Position numbers and translations under genes: made by a program. From Microvirga tunisiensis (GTDB taxonomy: Bacteria > Pseudomonadota > Alphaproteobacteria > Rhizobiales > Beijerinckiaceae): DNA of 64,000 bases. The stretch lies in the NCBI RefSeq assembly GCF_009296175.1, contig NZ_VOSK01000007.1:27365-91364 (forward strand), given 5' to 3'. The notes beneath the pieces are model-generated. The model was not told the origin of the DNA and ran no database searches. It saw only the letters and a list, made by a program, of their open reading frames with translations. Below are positions 27,227 through 36,072 of this stretch, one piece after another (positions within the stretch are counted from its first letter, which is position 1; each line of letters begins with the position of its first letter).

Positions 27227-28633
27227 TCAGCCGAAGGTGCGGATGTCCACGAACCGACCCGCGATGGCCGCAGCCGCCGCCATGGCCGGGGACACCAGAT
27301 GGGTGCGGCCCTTGAAGCCCTGCCGGCCCTCGAAGTTGCGGTTCGACGTTGAGGCGCAGCGCTCGTGGGGCGCGAGGCGGTCGGCGTTCATGGCGAGGCA
27401 CATGGAGCAGCCGGGCTCACGCCAGTCGAAGCCGGCGGCCTTGAAGATCCTGTCCAGACCTTCGGCCTCGGCCTGCATCTTCACGATGCCGGAGCCGGGC
27501 ACGATCATGGCGTCGACGCTCTCGGCCACGCGCTTACCCTCGACCACCTTCGCCACTTCGCGCAGGTCCTCGATGCGGCCGTTGGTGCAGGAGCCGATGA
27601 AGACACGGTCGAGGGCGATGTCGGTGATCTTCGTTCCCGGCGTGAGGCCCATGTACTCGAGCGCCCGCCACTTGGAGCGGCGCTTGTTCTCGTCGGGGAT
27701 GTCGTCCGGGTTCGGCACCACGCCGGCAATCGAGACCACATCCTCAGGCGATGTGCCCCAGGTGACGATGGGCGGGAGATTGGCGGCGTCGAGGCGGATT
27801 TCGGTGTCGAAGAAAGCGCCTTCATCCGTACGCAGGGAATCCCAGTAACGCACGGCCGCCTCCCAGGCCTCACCCTGCGGCGCCTTGGGGCGACCTTTCA
27901 GATAGGCATAGGTCTTCTCGTCGGGCGCCACCATGCCGGCGCGGGCACCGCCCTCGATCGACATGTTGCAGATCGTCATGCGGCCTTCCATCGACAGCGA
28001 CCGGATGGCCTCGCCCGCATATTCGATCACATGGCCGGTGCCGCCCGCGGTGCCGATCTCACCGATGATGGCAAGGATGATGTCCTTGGCGGTGACGCCG
28101 GCGGGCAGCTGCCCGTCCACGGTCACGCGCATGTTCCTGGCCTTCTTCTGAATCAGCGTCTGGGTGGCGAGGACGTGTTCGACCTCCGAGGTGCCGATGC
28201 CATGAGCGAGCGAGCCGAAGGCGCCATGGGTCGAGGTGTGGCTATCGCCGCACACGATGGTCATGCCCGGCAGAGTGAAGCCCTGCTCCGGGCCCACCAC
28301 GTGGACGATGCCCTGGCGGGTGTCGAGCTCGTTGTAGTACTCGACGCCGAAATCCTTGGCGTTCTGGGCGAGAGCGGCAACCTGGGTCGCGGCTTCGGGA
28401 TCCTCGATGCCGTGCGAGCGGTCGGAGGTCGGCACGTTATGGTCGACCACCGCCAGCGTCTTGTGCGGCTGGCGCACCTGTCGTCCGGTCATGCGCAGGC
28501 CCTCGAAGGCCTGGGGGCTGGTCACCTCATGGACGAGGTGACGGTCGATGTAGAGAAGGCACGTCCCGTCATCCTGCTGATCGACGACGTGATCGTCCCA
28601 GATCTTGTCATAGAGGGTGCGGGGCTTGGCCAT
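27227..28633 (-). CDS. leuC: 3-isopropylmalate dehydratase large subunit
   Basis: A 468-residue aconitase-family [4Fe-4S] subunit. The start [15 protein letters not shown], the [20 protein letters not shown] [20 protein letters not shown] block, [17 protein letters not shown] (first cluster cysteine) and GCSMCLAMN (two further cluster cysteines) are all present. With LeuD it catalyses the second step of leucine synthesis. Its own terminator region is shared with the small secreted-protein gene, and rplS lies 224 bases upstream. Confidence 0.97.
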   Translation of the reverse strand: MAKPRTLYDKIWDDHVVDQQDDGTCLLYIDRHLVHEVTSPQAFEGLRMTGRQVRQPHKTLAVVDHNVPTSDRSHGIEDPEAATQVAALAQNAKDFGVEYYNELDTRQGIVHVVGPEQGFTLPGMTIVCGDSHTSTHGAFGSLAHGIGTSEVEHVLATQTLIQKKARNMRVTVDGQLPAGVTAKDIILAIIGEIGTAGGTGHVIEYAGEAIRSLSMEGRMTICNMSIEGGARAGMVAPDEKTYAYLKGRPKAPQGEAWEAAVRYWDSLRTDEGAFFDTEIRLDAANLPPIVTWGTSPEDVVSIAGVVPNPDDIPDENKRRSKWRALEYMGLTPGTKITDIALDRVFIGSCTNGRIEDLREVAKVVEGKRVAESVDAMIVPGSGIVKMQAEAEGLDRIFKAAGFDWREPGCSMCLAMNADRLAPHERCASTSNRNFEGRQGFKGRTHLVSPAMAAAAAIAGRFVDIRTFG

Positions 28634-28806
28634 GTGTCTCTTCCAACGGTCGTAAAAAGTGGTTTGGCGTGTTTAGCGGCCTATCGCCCGGACGGGAAGA
28701 TGTCCTGAGCGCACACCGCCTTGAAACGATCGCATAGCAGACGCGGGTCATCGCGCAATTATATTTTTGTCGCGATGGCTTGCCGCCAAGCCTGCCTCGT
28801 CAGCAA

Positions 28807-28832
28807 AAAGGCGCGGTTTGAGCCGCGCCTTT
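28807..28832 (-). terminator. Terminator of rplS
   Basis: Ten-base-pair stem (AAAGGCGCGG with CCGCGCCTTT) and six-base loop, followed on the minus strand by a T run (TTTTTGCTG). It lies 26 bases beyond the rplS stop. Confidence 0.85.
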
Positions 28833-28857
28833 CGAATTCTCTGATGGGACGAGAGCC

Positions 28858-29241
28858 TTACTCGGCCGCGGCCGGGGTCGCGGTCTTCTTCTCGGCGCGC
28901 TCGGCGATACGGGCCGACTTACCGCGACGATCGCGCAGGTAGTAGAGCTTGGCGCGGCGGACGGCGCCGCGGCGCACGACCTTGATGGACTCGACCAGCG
29001 GCGAGTAGAGCGGGAACACGCGCTCGACACCTTCGCCGTAGGAGATCTTGCGGACCGTGAAGCTCTCGTGGAGGCCGCCGCCGGAACGGGCGATGCAGAC
29101 GCCTTCATAGGCCTGCACGCGGGTACGCTCGCCTTCCTTCACCTTCACGTTGACGATAACGGTATCGCCGGGCTGGAAGACGGGGATGGTCTTGGCGAGC
29201 CTGGCAATCTGCTCCTGCTCGAGCTGCTGAATGAGGTTCAT
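28858..29241 (-). CDS. rplS: 50S ribosomal protein L19
   Basis: A 127-residue L19: it opens [14 protein letters not shown], has the [20 protein letters not shown] strand region and [21 protein letters not shown], all typical, and ends with an Ala-rich tail. In many bacteria rplS follows trmD directly; here it lies 3 kb from trmD, with a regulator, a cysteine-synthase-like gene, a VOC gene and a small secreted-protein gene between them. Confidence 0.97.
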   Translation of the reverse strand: MNLIQQLEQEQIARLAKTIPVFQPGDTVIVNVKVKEGERTRVQAYEGVCIARSGGGLHESFTVRKISYGEGVERVFPLYSPLVESIKVVRRGAVRRAKLYYLRDRRGKSARIAERAEKKTATPAAAE

Positions 29242-29461
29242 CGTCTATACTCCTGCCGTTGCGAGGCCCTGAGCGATCTCAAAACCCGCGGGATTTCGGC
29301 GTCCTGTTTTAAGTTGAGGCCGCGCCTATACAGGAGATTTGGAGGATTGTCGAGCCTATGGGCCGGCTGTCATCCCGGATGGAAGTCGGGCGATCCGGAC
29401 CTCGCGAGGCCCAGATAACATCCCCAGCCGACGACCGCCGGGGATGGCGCTCCTCTCACCC

Positions 29462-30127
29462 CTAAACGGCCGGTGCGACCTCGGCAAACAGGTAGCGCTC
29501 GAACCAGTTCGGAAACGCCCGTGCCAGCACCCTCGGCCCCTCCACCGTCAGTCCCATCCGCTGCACCTCGGCGAAGCTCACGTCTCCCCGCCACCAGGCG
29601 ACCAGCGCAGGGAGACGGGTCCGAATGCAGAGCGGCTCCGGAAAGCCTGGGTTCTGCGTGCAGAGCGAAACCTCCGCCGCTTTCAGGAGCATGAAGCGCG
29701 GCTGGCGCTGCCCCTCGATCGCGAAGCGGATGACGATCGGGTCCTTGGGCAGCTTGTCGGTGCGGACGCGCCGCTGCATGTCGACGAGCAGGGGTTCCAA
29801 ATCGAGATCCTCATCCTCGGCGCGCCGCGGCAGCCATCTTTGACCCCAGGTGCCGAGAGCGCCCACGATACCCATCAGCTCCCTGCCTGCCTCCGTCAGC
29901 GCATATTCCGGCCCATTCTCGCCGTCGATGCGCGTGATGGCTCCGACATGCGCCAATTCCTGCAGACGCTCCGAGAGCATGGTGCGGGAGATGCGCGGGA
30001 TGCCGCGGCGGATGTCGTTGAAGCGCCGGCTGCCGCACAGAAGCTCGCGCGCGACGAGAAGGGTCCAGCGCCCGCCGATGGCCTCATGGGCGCGCGCCAC
30101 GGAACAGAACTGACCGTAATCTGCCAT
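29462..30127 (-). CDS. HxlR-type winged-helix transcriptional regulator
   Basis: A 221-residue regulator. Residues about 5-100 are an HxlR domain: the CSVARAHEAIGGRWTLLVAREL opening and the recognition region SRTMLSERLQELAHVGAI are typical. The C-terminal half (about 110-221) has no domain I recognise and may be a ligand-binding or SCP2-like sterol-carrier-type part. It is divergent from the cysteine-synthase-like gene across 102 bases containing a 15-base palindrome, so it may control that gene and itself. Confidence 0.85.
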   Translation of the reverse strand: MADYGQFCSVARAHEAIGGRWTLLVARELLCGSRRFNDIRRGIPRISRTMLSERLQELAHVGAITRIDGENGPEYALTEAGRELMGIVGALGTWGQRWLPRRAEDEDLDLEPLLVDMQRRVRTDKLPKDPIVIRFAIEGQRQPRFMLLKAAEVSLCTQNPGFPEPLCIRTRLPALVAWWRGDVSFAEVQRMGLTVEGPRVLARAFPNWFERYLFAEVAPAV

Positions 30128-30163
30128 GGGTTAAGCGCTAGCATGGCCTTGTACCCAACAGAA

Positions 30164-30178
30164 GTCCGGATTCCGGAC
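30164..30178. promoter_or_regulatory. 15-base palindrome between hxlR-type gene and cysteine-synthase-like gene
   Basis: GTCCGGA and TCCGGAC flank a single T. It lies 37 bases upstream of the HxlR start and 52 bases upstream of the divergent gene, a fitting place for an operator. Identity of the binding protein is inferred from position. Confidence 0.45.
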
Positions 30179-30229
30179 CTGACAGGCCGATCGCCGCAGC
30201 CTACAAGGCAGACGTTTTGGATAACGCCC

Positions 30230-31180
30230 ATGATCGACCACCCCAGCACCATCCTCGACCGTATCGGCAACACGTCTCTCATCGCTCTGCGCAACATCCA
30301 GCCTGCCCATGGCGGCCGCGTCCTGCTGAAGCTTGAAAACGAGAATCCCACCGGCAGCATGAAGGATCGGATGGCGCTCGCCATGATCGAGGCTGCCGAA
30401 GCCGATGGGCGCCTCGAACCGGGCGGCTCGGTCGTCGAATATACCGGCGGCAGCACCGGCGTATCCCTGTCGCTCGTCTGTGCGGTGAAAGGATATCCGC
30501 TCGACATCGTGACCTCCGATGCCTTCGCACAGGAGAAGCGCGATCACATGGCGCTTTTGGGCGCGACGCTGCACATCGTGCCGAGCGACAGCGGGCGCAT
30601 GACCGAGAAGCTGACGAAGGACATGATCGAGCAGGCCCGCATCATCGCCGAGGCGAAGGGCTCCTTCTGGACCGACCAGATGAAGAACCGGAATCAGATC
30701 GGCGCCTATCACAGGATGGTCGATGAAATCTGGCAGCAGACGAATGGTCGGATCGATGGCTTCGTGCAGAGCGTCGGAACGGCGGCGTCCTTGCGCGGAA
30801 TCGCGGAAGGCCTGCGGTGGCACCATTCGCCCATCCAAATCATGGCCGTCGAGCCTGCGGAATCGCCTGTCCTGTCGGGCGGACCATCGGGCGCCCACAA
30901 GATCGACGGAATCGGCGCGGGCTATGTGGTGCCGCTCTGGCAGGCGAGCATCGCCGATAGGATCGAGCGGGTCACGACGGAAGAAGCCACGGCGATGGCG
31001 CTCCGGCTGGCCCGCGAGGAAGGCCTGTTCGCCGGCACTTCGACGGGCGCCAATGTCGTCGCGGCCCTTCGTCTGGCCGAACGGCTGGGGCCCGATGCGA
31101 TCGTCGTCACCGTCATGTGCGATACGGGGATGAAATATCTGAAGATGTTTGGGGCGAGGCTCGAAGCAAATCGCCTCTAG
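30230..31180 (+). CDS. Cysteine-synthase-like PLP enzyme
   Basis: A 316-residue fold-type II PLP enzyme of the O-acetylserine sulfhydrylase/cystathionine-beta-synthase family. It opens ILDRIGNTSLIAL, has the Schiff-base lysine in NPTGSMKDRMA (Lys45), a substrate loop TGGSTGVSLSLV and a phosphate-binding SVGTAASLRGIA; GTSTGANV and VTVMCDTGMKYL close the fold. The typical CysK tripeptide TSGNTG is here TGGSTG, so the substrate may differ from O-acetylserine. Start at ATG 30230; upstream frame is not coding. Divergent from the HxlR-type regulator. Confidence 0.85.
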   Translation: MIDHPSTILDRIGNTSLIALRNIQPAHGGRVLLKLENENPTGSMKDRMALAMIEAAEADGRLEPGGSVVEYTGGSTGVSLSLVCAVKGYPLDIVTSDAFAQEKRDHMALLGATLHIVPSDSGRMTEKLTKDMIEQARIIAEAKGSFWTDQMKNRNQIGAYHRMVDEIWQQTNGRIDGFVQSVGTAASLRGIAEGLRWHHSPIQIMAVEPAESPVLSGGPSGAHKIDGIGAGYVVPLWQASIADRIERVTTEEATAMALRLAREEGLFAGTSTGANVVAALRLAERLGPDAIVVTVMCDTGMKYLKMFGARLEANRL

Positions 31181-31282
31181 AGTTGTTTCCAAGGACCTGG
31201 AAGCAACTCTCTTCTTTGCCGTGTCGCATTTATTGACGGCGAACCGGATCCGCTCCGCCGAAAAATGCTCCAGGTGTGACGA

Positions 31283-31681
31283 TCACACACGCTCCAGGAA
31301 TTCGACGATGATTCCGTCCGGATCTTTGCAGAACGCCACCTTGCGGATCAGTTCGCTGTTCGCGGCCGTCCGGGGAAGAACGGTGAACTCCACGCCGGCG
31401 GAACGAAGCTTTTCATAAATCGCGTCGACGTCATCAACCCGAAAGGTGATGTGGCGAATGCCGGCCTCGGTGACGGGAACCTCGCGCGCCGGCGTTTGGA
31501 TCGATGCGGCCGGCTCGACGATTTCGAGCATGACGCCACCGATCTCGAGAAACGCGATGCGCCCGCCCTCGCCCGTACGCTTGACCAGCACCTCCTTCAG
31601 CCCCAACAGGCCGCAATAGAACGCGATGGTCTCGTCCAGATTGCTGCTGGTCATGCCCACATGCTCGAAACCCTGGACCAC
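31283..31681 (-). CDS. VOC/glyoxalase-family protein
   Basis: A 132-residue single VOC domain: FEHVGMTSSNLDETIAFY, LEIGGVMLEIVEP, IRHITFRVDDVDAIYEKL and CKDPDGIIVEFLE match the paired beta-alpha-beta modules with metal-ligand His and Glu. The GTG at 31681 is chosen as start because AAGGGAG lies eight bases before it; nearby ATG codons are out of frame. Could be a lyase, dioxygenase or epimerase such as a methylmalonyl-CoA-epimerase-like enzyme. It converges on the cysteine-synthase-like gene. Confidence 0.8.
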   Translation of the reverse strand: MVQGFEHVGMTSSNLDETIAFYCGLLGLKEVLVKRTGEGGRIAFLEIGGVMLEIVEPAASIQTPAREVPVTEAGIRHITFRVDDVDAIYEKLRSAGVEFTVLPRTAANSELIRKVAFCKDPDGIIVEFLERV

Positions 31682-31815
31682 TAAGGCGTCTCCCTTGCAT
31701 TGTTTGAAGGATCTTGGGCGTTTGAAGGATTTTGGGCAGAGCGGAGCACACATCAAGATCGGTGGAATGCGGCCGGCCTCGAACCGCCCGCACGCCGACC
31801 GGAGAGCACTTGGTC

Positions 31816-32160
31816 TTACTTGGTGGGTGGCGGAGCCATGGCGCCGATCTTGCTGGCCATGTCCATGCATTCGGCTTCCTTGCCCTGCTGATCGAGCTGT
31901 TTCGCCTGCTGGATCATTTGCATGGCCTGATTGTGGCCTTGGCTCTGCCCTGTGACGTTTGCACCTTGTCCCTGACCGGGGGTTGAGCCCTGCACTGCAG
32001 AACCTGTCGTCGCAGGCGCATCCAGCGCAGGTCCGGCGCCCTCCTGCCTTGCCGAGATGGATTTCTCCAGATCGGTAAGCCGTTGCGTGCATGGTCCCGC
32101 GAAGCCAGGGCTGACAAGAATGACGGCAAATGCCGTGCCAAGAATGATGCGACCGACCAT
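31816..32160 (-). CDS. Small secreted hypothetical protein
   Basis: A 114-residue protein with a Sec signal peptide (VGRIILGTAFAVILVSPGFA, cleavage near residue 21). The mature chain has two cysteines (GPCTQR, AECMDM), a Gln/Gly/Ser-rich middle (QGSTPGQGQGANVTGQ) that is probably disordered, and a helical C-terminal part (MQMIQQAKQLDQQGKEAE). No domain recognised. It stands between the VOC gene and trmD on the same strand. Confidence 0.72.
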   Translation of the reverse strand: MVGRIILGTAFAVILVSPGFAGPCTQRLTDLEKSISARQEGAGPALDAPATTGSAVQGSTPGQGQGANVTGQSQGHNQAMQMIQQAKQLDQQGKEAECMDMASKIGAMAPPPTK

Positions 32161-32268
32161 ATCGACCTCCTATGATCGAGGCCCCGTCCATTAAACCCTT
32201 GGCTGTGGTCGGCGTTCCGCGTGCGGGGCAGTGTCCATTTTGCCCAAGGCCCGCCCTGTAGGGAGATC

Positions 32269-32952
32269 CTAACGCTCCAGCAGATCCGGTCGCCGCTCCC
32301 GCGTGATCCGCTCCGATTCGTTACGGCGCCAGCGCTCGATCACGGCGTGATTGCCGGAGAGCAGCACGTCCGGAATGGGCCGCCCCTCCCATTCGCGCGG
32401 CCTCGTGTAATGCGGGTATTCAAGGCGGTTTGACTCGAAACTCTCCTCGGTGCCGGAGGCCTCCTTGCCCATGACCCCGGGGAGCAGCCGCACGCTGGCA
32501 TCGAGCACGATCATCGCCGCCATCTCGCCGCCGGAGAGCACGTAATCGCCGATGGAGACTTCCTCCAGGCCCCGCGCCTCGATCACGCGCTCGTCCACGC
32601 CCTCGAACCGGCCGCAGACAATGACCACGCCGGGACCCGCCGCCAGTTCCCTCACACGGGATTGCGTCAGCGGCTTGCCACGCGGGCTCATCAAAAGCTT
32701 CGGGCGCGGATCGTCGGCCGGAACAGTGGCGTCGATGGCGGAGGCCAGCACGTCGCAGCGGATCACCATGCCGGGTCCGCCGCCGGCGGGCGTATCGTCC
32801 ACCGTGCGGTGACGGCCGAGGCCATGGTCGCGGATGTTCTTCGCCGTCAGGGACCACACGCCGCGCGCGAGCGCATCGCCCGACAGGGACATGCCGAGCG
32901 GCCCTGGGAACATGTCGGGATAAAGGGTGAGAACGGTGGCGGAAAAACTCAC
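32269..32952 (-). CDS. trmD: tRNA (guanine-37-N1)-methyltransferase
   Basis: A 227-residue SPOUT enzyme that methylates G37 of several tRNAs and prevents frameshifting. The order [44 protein letters not shown] (trefoil-knot SAM site) and [16 protein letters not shown] matches TrmD. The start is GTG at 32952 and overlaps the rimM stop by four bases (GTGA), typical of translational coupling in the rpsP-rimM-trmD operon. Confidence 0.95.
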   Translation of the reverse strand: MSFSATVLTLYPDMFPGPLGMSLSGDALARGVWSLTAKNIRDHGLGRHRTVDDTPAGGGPGMVIRCDVLASAIDATVPADDPRPKLLMSPRGKPLTQSRVRELAAGPGVVIVCGRFEGVDERVIEARGLEEVSIGDYVLSGGEMAAMIVLDASVRLLPGVMGKEASGTEESFESNRLEYPHYTRPREWEGRPIPDVLLSGNHAVIERWRRNESERITRERRPDLLER

Positions 32953-33650
32953 GCCTCGTCCTCAGGTTCCGGCGCGGATTTCGCAGGCTCGAACAGATCG
33001 TCCGGCGGCACGGCCACAATGCGTTTGTCCGCGATATCCACTGTCGGCACGAAGGCCTTGGTGAAAGGCAGGAACGCGGTCGGGCCTTTTTGCGCCGGTG
33101 CGATCTCCAAAAGGTCGCCACCGCCGTAATTGGGCACGTCGACCACGGTGCCGATGATCTCGCCTGCTTCGTTCTGAACCGAGAGGCCGATCAGGTCCGC
33201 GAGCAGGAATTCGTCATCCTCATCGGGCGGAGAAAGCTTGTCGCGCTCCACATAGAGTTGAACGCGGTTGAGCGCCTCAGACGCTTCGCGCGTGGTGACG
33301 CCATCGACGATGGCGATGAGGAGATCCGGGGCGCCGCCGGGAGCGGGCCGCACGTTTTTGAGAGAAATGGATCGGCCGTCGGATGCGATCAGCGGCCTGT
33401 AATCGGCAATCGCCTGCGGATCGCCAGTATGGGATTTCAACCGCACCTCGCCTTTGAGGCCATGGGCGCGACCGAACTCACCGACGAGGACGAGATCGTC
33501 CCGGACGAGCGCAGATCTGCGCTCATCCCCCTTGTGGGGAGGTGGTGGTGTTGGCGTACCCTTAGGCAGGTTTGCGCCAACACCACCACCCCTGCCCTTC
33601 TCCAAAGAGAAGGAAGAAGTGGAGCGCTGGTTGAAGCGCTCCTTCTTCAT
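32949..33650 (-). CDS. rimM: 16S rRNA processing protein RimM with an inserted N-terminal segment
   Basis: A 30S maturation factor. From residue about 51 the protein is canonical: [21 protein letters not shown], then the PRC-barrel part with [12 protein letters not shown] and [14 protein letters not shown]. The first about 50 residues are not RimM-like; they include a low-complexity [20 protein letters not shown] stretch encoded by a 16-base-arm inverted repeat (33541-33590). There is no other in-frame start closer to the canonical N-terminus, and ATG 33650 lies only five bases after the rpsP stop, so the extension is probably translated and was created by insertion of the repeat. Overlaps trmD by four bases. 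Confidence 0.9.
   Translation of the reverse strand: MKKERFNQRSTSSFSLEKGRGGGVGANLPKGTPTPPPPHKGDERRSALVRDDLVLVGEFGRAHGLKGEVRLKSHTGDPQAIADYRPLIASDGRSISLKNVRPAPGGAPDLLIAIVDGVTTREASEALNRVQLYVERDKLSPPDEDDEFLLADLIGLSVQNEAGEIIGTVVDVPNYGGGDLLEIAPAQKGPTAFLPFTKAFVPTVDIADKRIVAVPPDDLFEPAKSAPEPEDEA
33541..33590. repeat. Palindromic element inside the rimM 5' coding region
   Basis: Two perfect 16-base inverted arms (33541-33556 and 33575-33590) flank an 18-base spacer. The arms are Gly/Val-coding on one side and Pro/Thr-coding on the other in the rimM frame. The flanks (CCCCTTGTGGGGA and CCCTTCTCC) look like further parts of the same element. Confidence 0.85.
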
Positions 33651-33655
33651 GATGC

Positions 33656-34015
33656 TTACGCAGCCTCGCCTTCGCCGGCGGCAGCCGCGGCGGCCTTGGC
33701 GTCGGCGCGCTCCTGGGCCTTCTTGCCCGGGACGGCCTTGTTCGGGTTGTTGCGGGCCGGACGCTTCAGGAGGCCGGCGGCATCGAGGAAGCGCAGGACG
33801 CGGTCGGTCGGCTGGGCGCCCTTGGCGAGCCAGGCCTGGATCTTCTCGTTGTCGAGAACGACGCGGCCGGCATCGTCCTTCGGCTTCATCGGGTCGTAGG
33901 TACCGACCTTCTCGATGAAACGGCCATCGCGCGGGGAGCGCGAATCGGCAACGACGATGCGGTAGTAGGGACGCTTCTTCGCACCACCACGGGTGAGACG
34001 GATCTTCAGGGACAT
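33656..34015 (-). CDS. rpsP: 30S ribosomal protein S16
   Basis: A 119-residue S16. The start [20 protein letters not shown] and [15 protein letters not shown] are diagnostic; the C-terminal third is an Ala/Lys-rich tail ([19 protein letters not shown]), longer than in E. coli (82 residues) but common in alphaproteobacteria. First gene of rpsP-rimM-trmD. Confidence 0.97.
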   Translation of the reverse strand: MSLKIRLTRGGAKKRPYYRIVVADSRSPRDGRFIEKVGTYDPMKPKDDAGRVVLDNEKIQAWLAKGAQPTDRVLRFLDAAGLLKRPARNNPNKAVPGKKAQERADAKAAAAAAGEGEAA

Positions 34016-34025
34016 TCTTTAGCTC

Positions 34026-34295
34026 CTAGTGTTTAGGCTTTTCACCAAATTCGCTGATCAGGCGTTCGATAGAGGACTCGTCCTCCAAGTCACCCGCGGT
34101 TCGGAACACTTCCACATCGGTCGTGCCGTCCTCGAGCAGATCGATCTCCCAGTATTCACCGGGAACACGTGCGAGAACGGTAATACCGTCCTCTCGGAAG
34201 AGGCGGATCTGATTCCAGATGCCCGCACCTTCCAGTCTCTGGGACAGCGTATGAGCGCGCTGAAGCAGCTCCGCCGCCGTCAAACCTTCGGTCAC
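34026..34295 (-). CDS. Small acidic hypothetical protein linked to ffh
   Basis: An 89-residue, mainly acidic protein with no recognised domain: a helical start (TAAELLQRAHTLSQRLEGAG) and a strand-rich centre (VLARVPGEYWEIDLLEDGTT). It begins with GTG overlapping the ffh stop by four bases (GTGA) and ends ten bases before rpsP, so it is translationally linked to ffh and sits exactly between SRP and ribosomal-protein genes. Function unknown. Confidence 0.75.
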   Translation of the reverse strand: MTEGLTAAELLQRAHTLSQRLEGAGIWNQIRLFREDGITVLARVPGEYWEIDLLEDGTTDVEVFRTAGDLEDESSIERLISEFGEKPKH

Positions 34296-35854
34296 TTCTT
34301 CTTTCCTCCAAACGGGAAGCCGCCGATGCCCGGAAGACCCGGGATCTTGCCTCCGCCGAGACCTGGCAAGCCCGGCACGCCCTTCGGCATCGACGGGAGG
34401 CCGCCGCCGCCGGGGAAGTCGGGCAGCTTGCCGCCCATCTGCTTCTGCAGCGCCTCGATCTGCTCCGGTGTCGGCTGGGGCATGCCGCCCATACCTCCGC
34501 CACCGCCGCCGATGCCGAACATCTTGCCGAGCGCGCCCGCCATGCCCTTGCCCTTGCCGCCGCCCATTATCTTCATGACGTCGGCCATCTGGCGGTGCAT
34601 CTTCAGGAGCTTGTTGATCTCCTCGACCTTCGCGCCGGCACCCGCTGCAATGCGTTTTTTACGGGACGCTTTCAGGATGTCCGGGTTGCGGCGCTCGGCC
34701 GGCGTCATGGAATCGATGATGGCGCGCTGGCGCTTGATGATCCGGTCATCGAGATTGGCGCTCTCGAGCTGCGACTTCATCTTGGCGACGCCCGGCAGCA
34801 TGCCGAGCATGCCGTTCAGGCCGCCGATCTTCTCCATCTGGGCGAGCTGATCGCGCAGGTCTTCGAGATCGAACTTGCCCTTGCGCATCTTCTCGGCCAT
34901 GCGCTGGGCCTGCGCCTGGTCGAAATTCTCGGCGGCCTTTTCGACCAGCGAGACGATGTCGCCCATGCCGAGGATGCGGTTGGCGACGCGCGAGGGGTGG
35001 AACTCCTCCAGCGCATCGACCTTTTCGCCCGTGCCGATGAGCTTGATCGGCTTACCGGTCACGGCGCGCATTGAGAGCGACGCGCCGCCGCGGGCATCGC
35101 CGTCCATTCTCGTCAGCACGATGCCGGTGACGCCGAGGCGCTGATCGAAGGCGCGCGCGGTGTTGACCGCGTCCTGGCCGGTGAGCGCATCGGCGACGAG
35201 CAGCACCTCGTGCGGGTTGGTGGCGGCGCGCACTTCGGCGGCCTCCACCATCAGGGCCTCGTCCACGGTCACGCGACCGGCGGTGTCGAGCATCACCACG
35301 TCGTAGCCGCCGAGACGGGCGGCCTCCATGGCGCGGCGGGCGATCTGCACCGCCGACTGGCCGGCCACGATGGGCAGCGTATCCACGCCCACCTGCTTGC
35401 CGAGCACCGCGAGCTGCTCCATGGCGGCCGGACGGCGGGTGTCGAGGGAGGCCATGAGCACGCGCCGCTTCTCGCGGTCGGTCAGGCGCTTGGCGATCTT
35501 GGCCGTGGTGGTCGTCTTACCGGAACCCTGCAGGCCGACCATGAGGATGCCGACGGGCGGCGGCGCGTTCAGGTCGATGACCTCGGCGTCCGCGCCCAGC
35601 ATCTCGACCAGCTGGTCGTGGACGATCTTGACCACCTGCTGGCCGGGGGAGACGGACTTGACAACTTCGGCGCCGACGGCGCGGGCGCGGACCTTGTCCG
35701 TGAAGGAACGCACGACCTCGAGCGCCACGTCGGCCTCGAGCAGGGCGCGGCGGACCTCACGCAGAGCCGCGTTGACGTCCTCCTCGGTGAGCGCGCCGCG
35801 GCGCGTCAGCGAGTTGAGGATATTGGAAAGCTTGTCGGAAAGGCCTTCGAACAT
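34292..35854 (-). CDS. ffh: Signal recognition particle GTPase Ffh
   Basis: A 520-residue SRP54 protein. Start at ATG 35854 gives the canonical FEGLSDKLSNILNSLTRRG; a GTG six bases earlier overlaps the upstream gene. N and G domains have Walker A GLQGSGKTTT (107-116), DTRRPAA, DTAGRV and TRMDGDARGG. The M domain (about 330-430) is Met-rich, and the C-terminus ends in a long Gly/Met/Pro-rich tail (GIGGGGGGMGGMPQPTPEQ). It binds 4.5S RNA and signal peptides and docks with FtsY, encoded 6 kb away. Confidence 0.97.
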   Translation of the reverse strand: MFEGLSDKLSNILNSLTRRGALTEEDVNAALREVRRALLEADVALEVVRSFTDKVRARAVGAEVVKSVSPGQQVVKIVHDQLVEMLGADAEVIDLNAPPPVGILMVGLQGSGKTTTTAKIAKRLTDREKRRVLMASLDTRRPAAMEQLAVLGKQVGVDTLPIVAGQSAVQIARRAMEAARLGGYDVVMLDTAGRVTVDEALMVEAAEVRAATNPHEVLLVADALTGQDAVNTARAFDQRLGVTGIVLTRMDGDARGGASLSMRAVTGKPIKLIGTGEKVDALEEFHPSRVANRILGMGDIVSLVEKAAENFDQAQAQRMAEKMRKGKFDLEDLRDQLAQMEKIGGLNGMLGMLPGVAKMKSQLESANLDDRIIKRQRAIIDSMTPAERRNPDILKASRKKRIAAGAGAKVEEINKLLKMHRQMADVMKIMGGGKGKGMAGALGKMFGIGGGGGGMGGMPQPTPEQIEALQKQMGGKLPDFPGGGGLPSMPKGVPGLPGLGGGKIPGLPGIGGFPFGGKKK

Positions 35855-35856
35855 GG

Positions 35857-36072
35857 TCACTCAATTCCTTTTGCGATGAGGGGTACATCGCGATCGGCAA
35901 GGGCCTTTTCAAAGTGGCGGATGGCCGCCTCGAACTTGTCGCGGCAGCCCGGATTGCAGAACCCGACCACCTCGCCGCGATAGAGGGTGAGCGAATCCGC
36001 CGCGATCGGCTTCCCCGACCACGGGCAGGTCTCGTTGACCGCGTCCTCGATGCGCAATGTGTCGTCCGACAT
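35857..36072 (-). CDS. Small Cys-containing YHS/TRASH-like protein
   Basis: A 71-residue protein with cysteines spaced as in small zinc- or metal-binding YHS/TRASH domains: TCPWSGKPIAADSLTLY then VGFCNPGCRDKFEAAI. Relatives in this group are sometimes annotated as glutathione S-transferase, which the size does not support. Its TGA overlaps the alternative GTG start of ffh, so it is the first gene of a small-ORF/ffh/small-ORF operon. Function unknown. Confidence 0.75.
   Translation of the reverse strand: MSDDTLRIEDAVNETCPWSGKPIAADSLTLYRGEVVGFCNPGCRDKFEAAIRHFEKALADRDVPLIAKGIE

Noticed and set aside
31690..31740. Short direct repeat (GTTTGAAGGATC/TTTTGGGC units) upstream of the VOC gene
   Set aside because: Two 18-base near-identical units; too small and isolated for a CRISPR or VNTR call.
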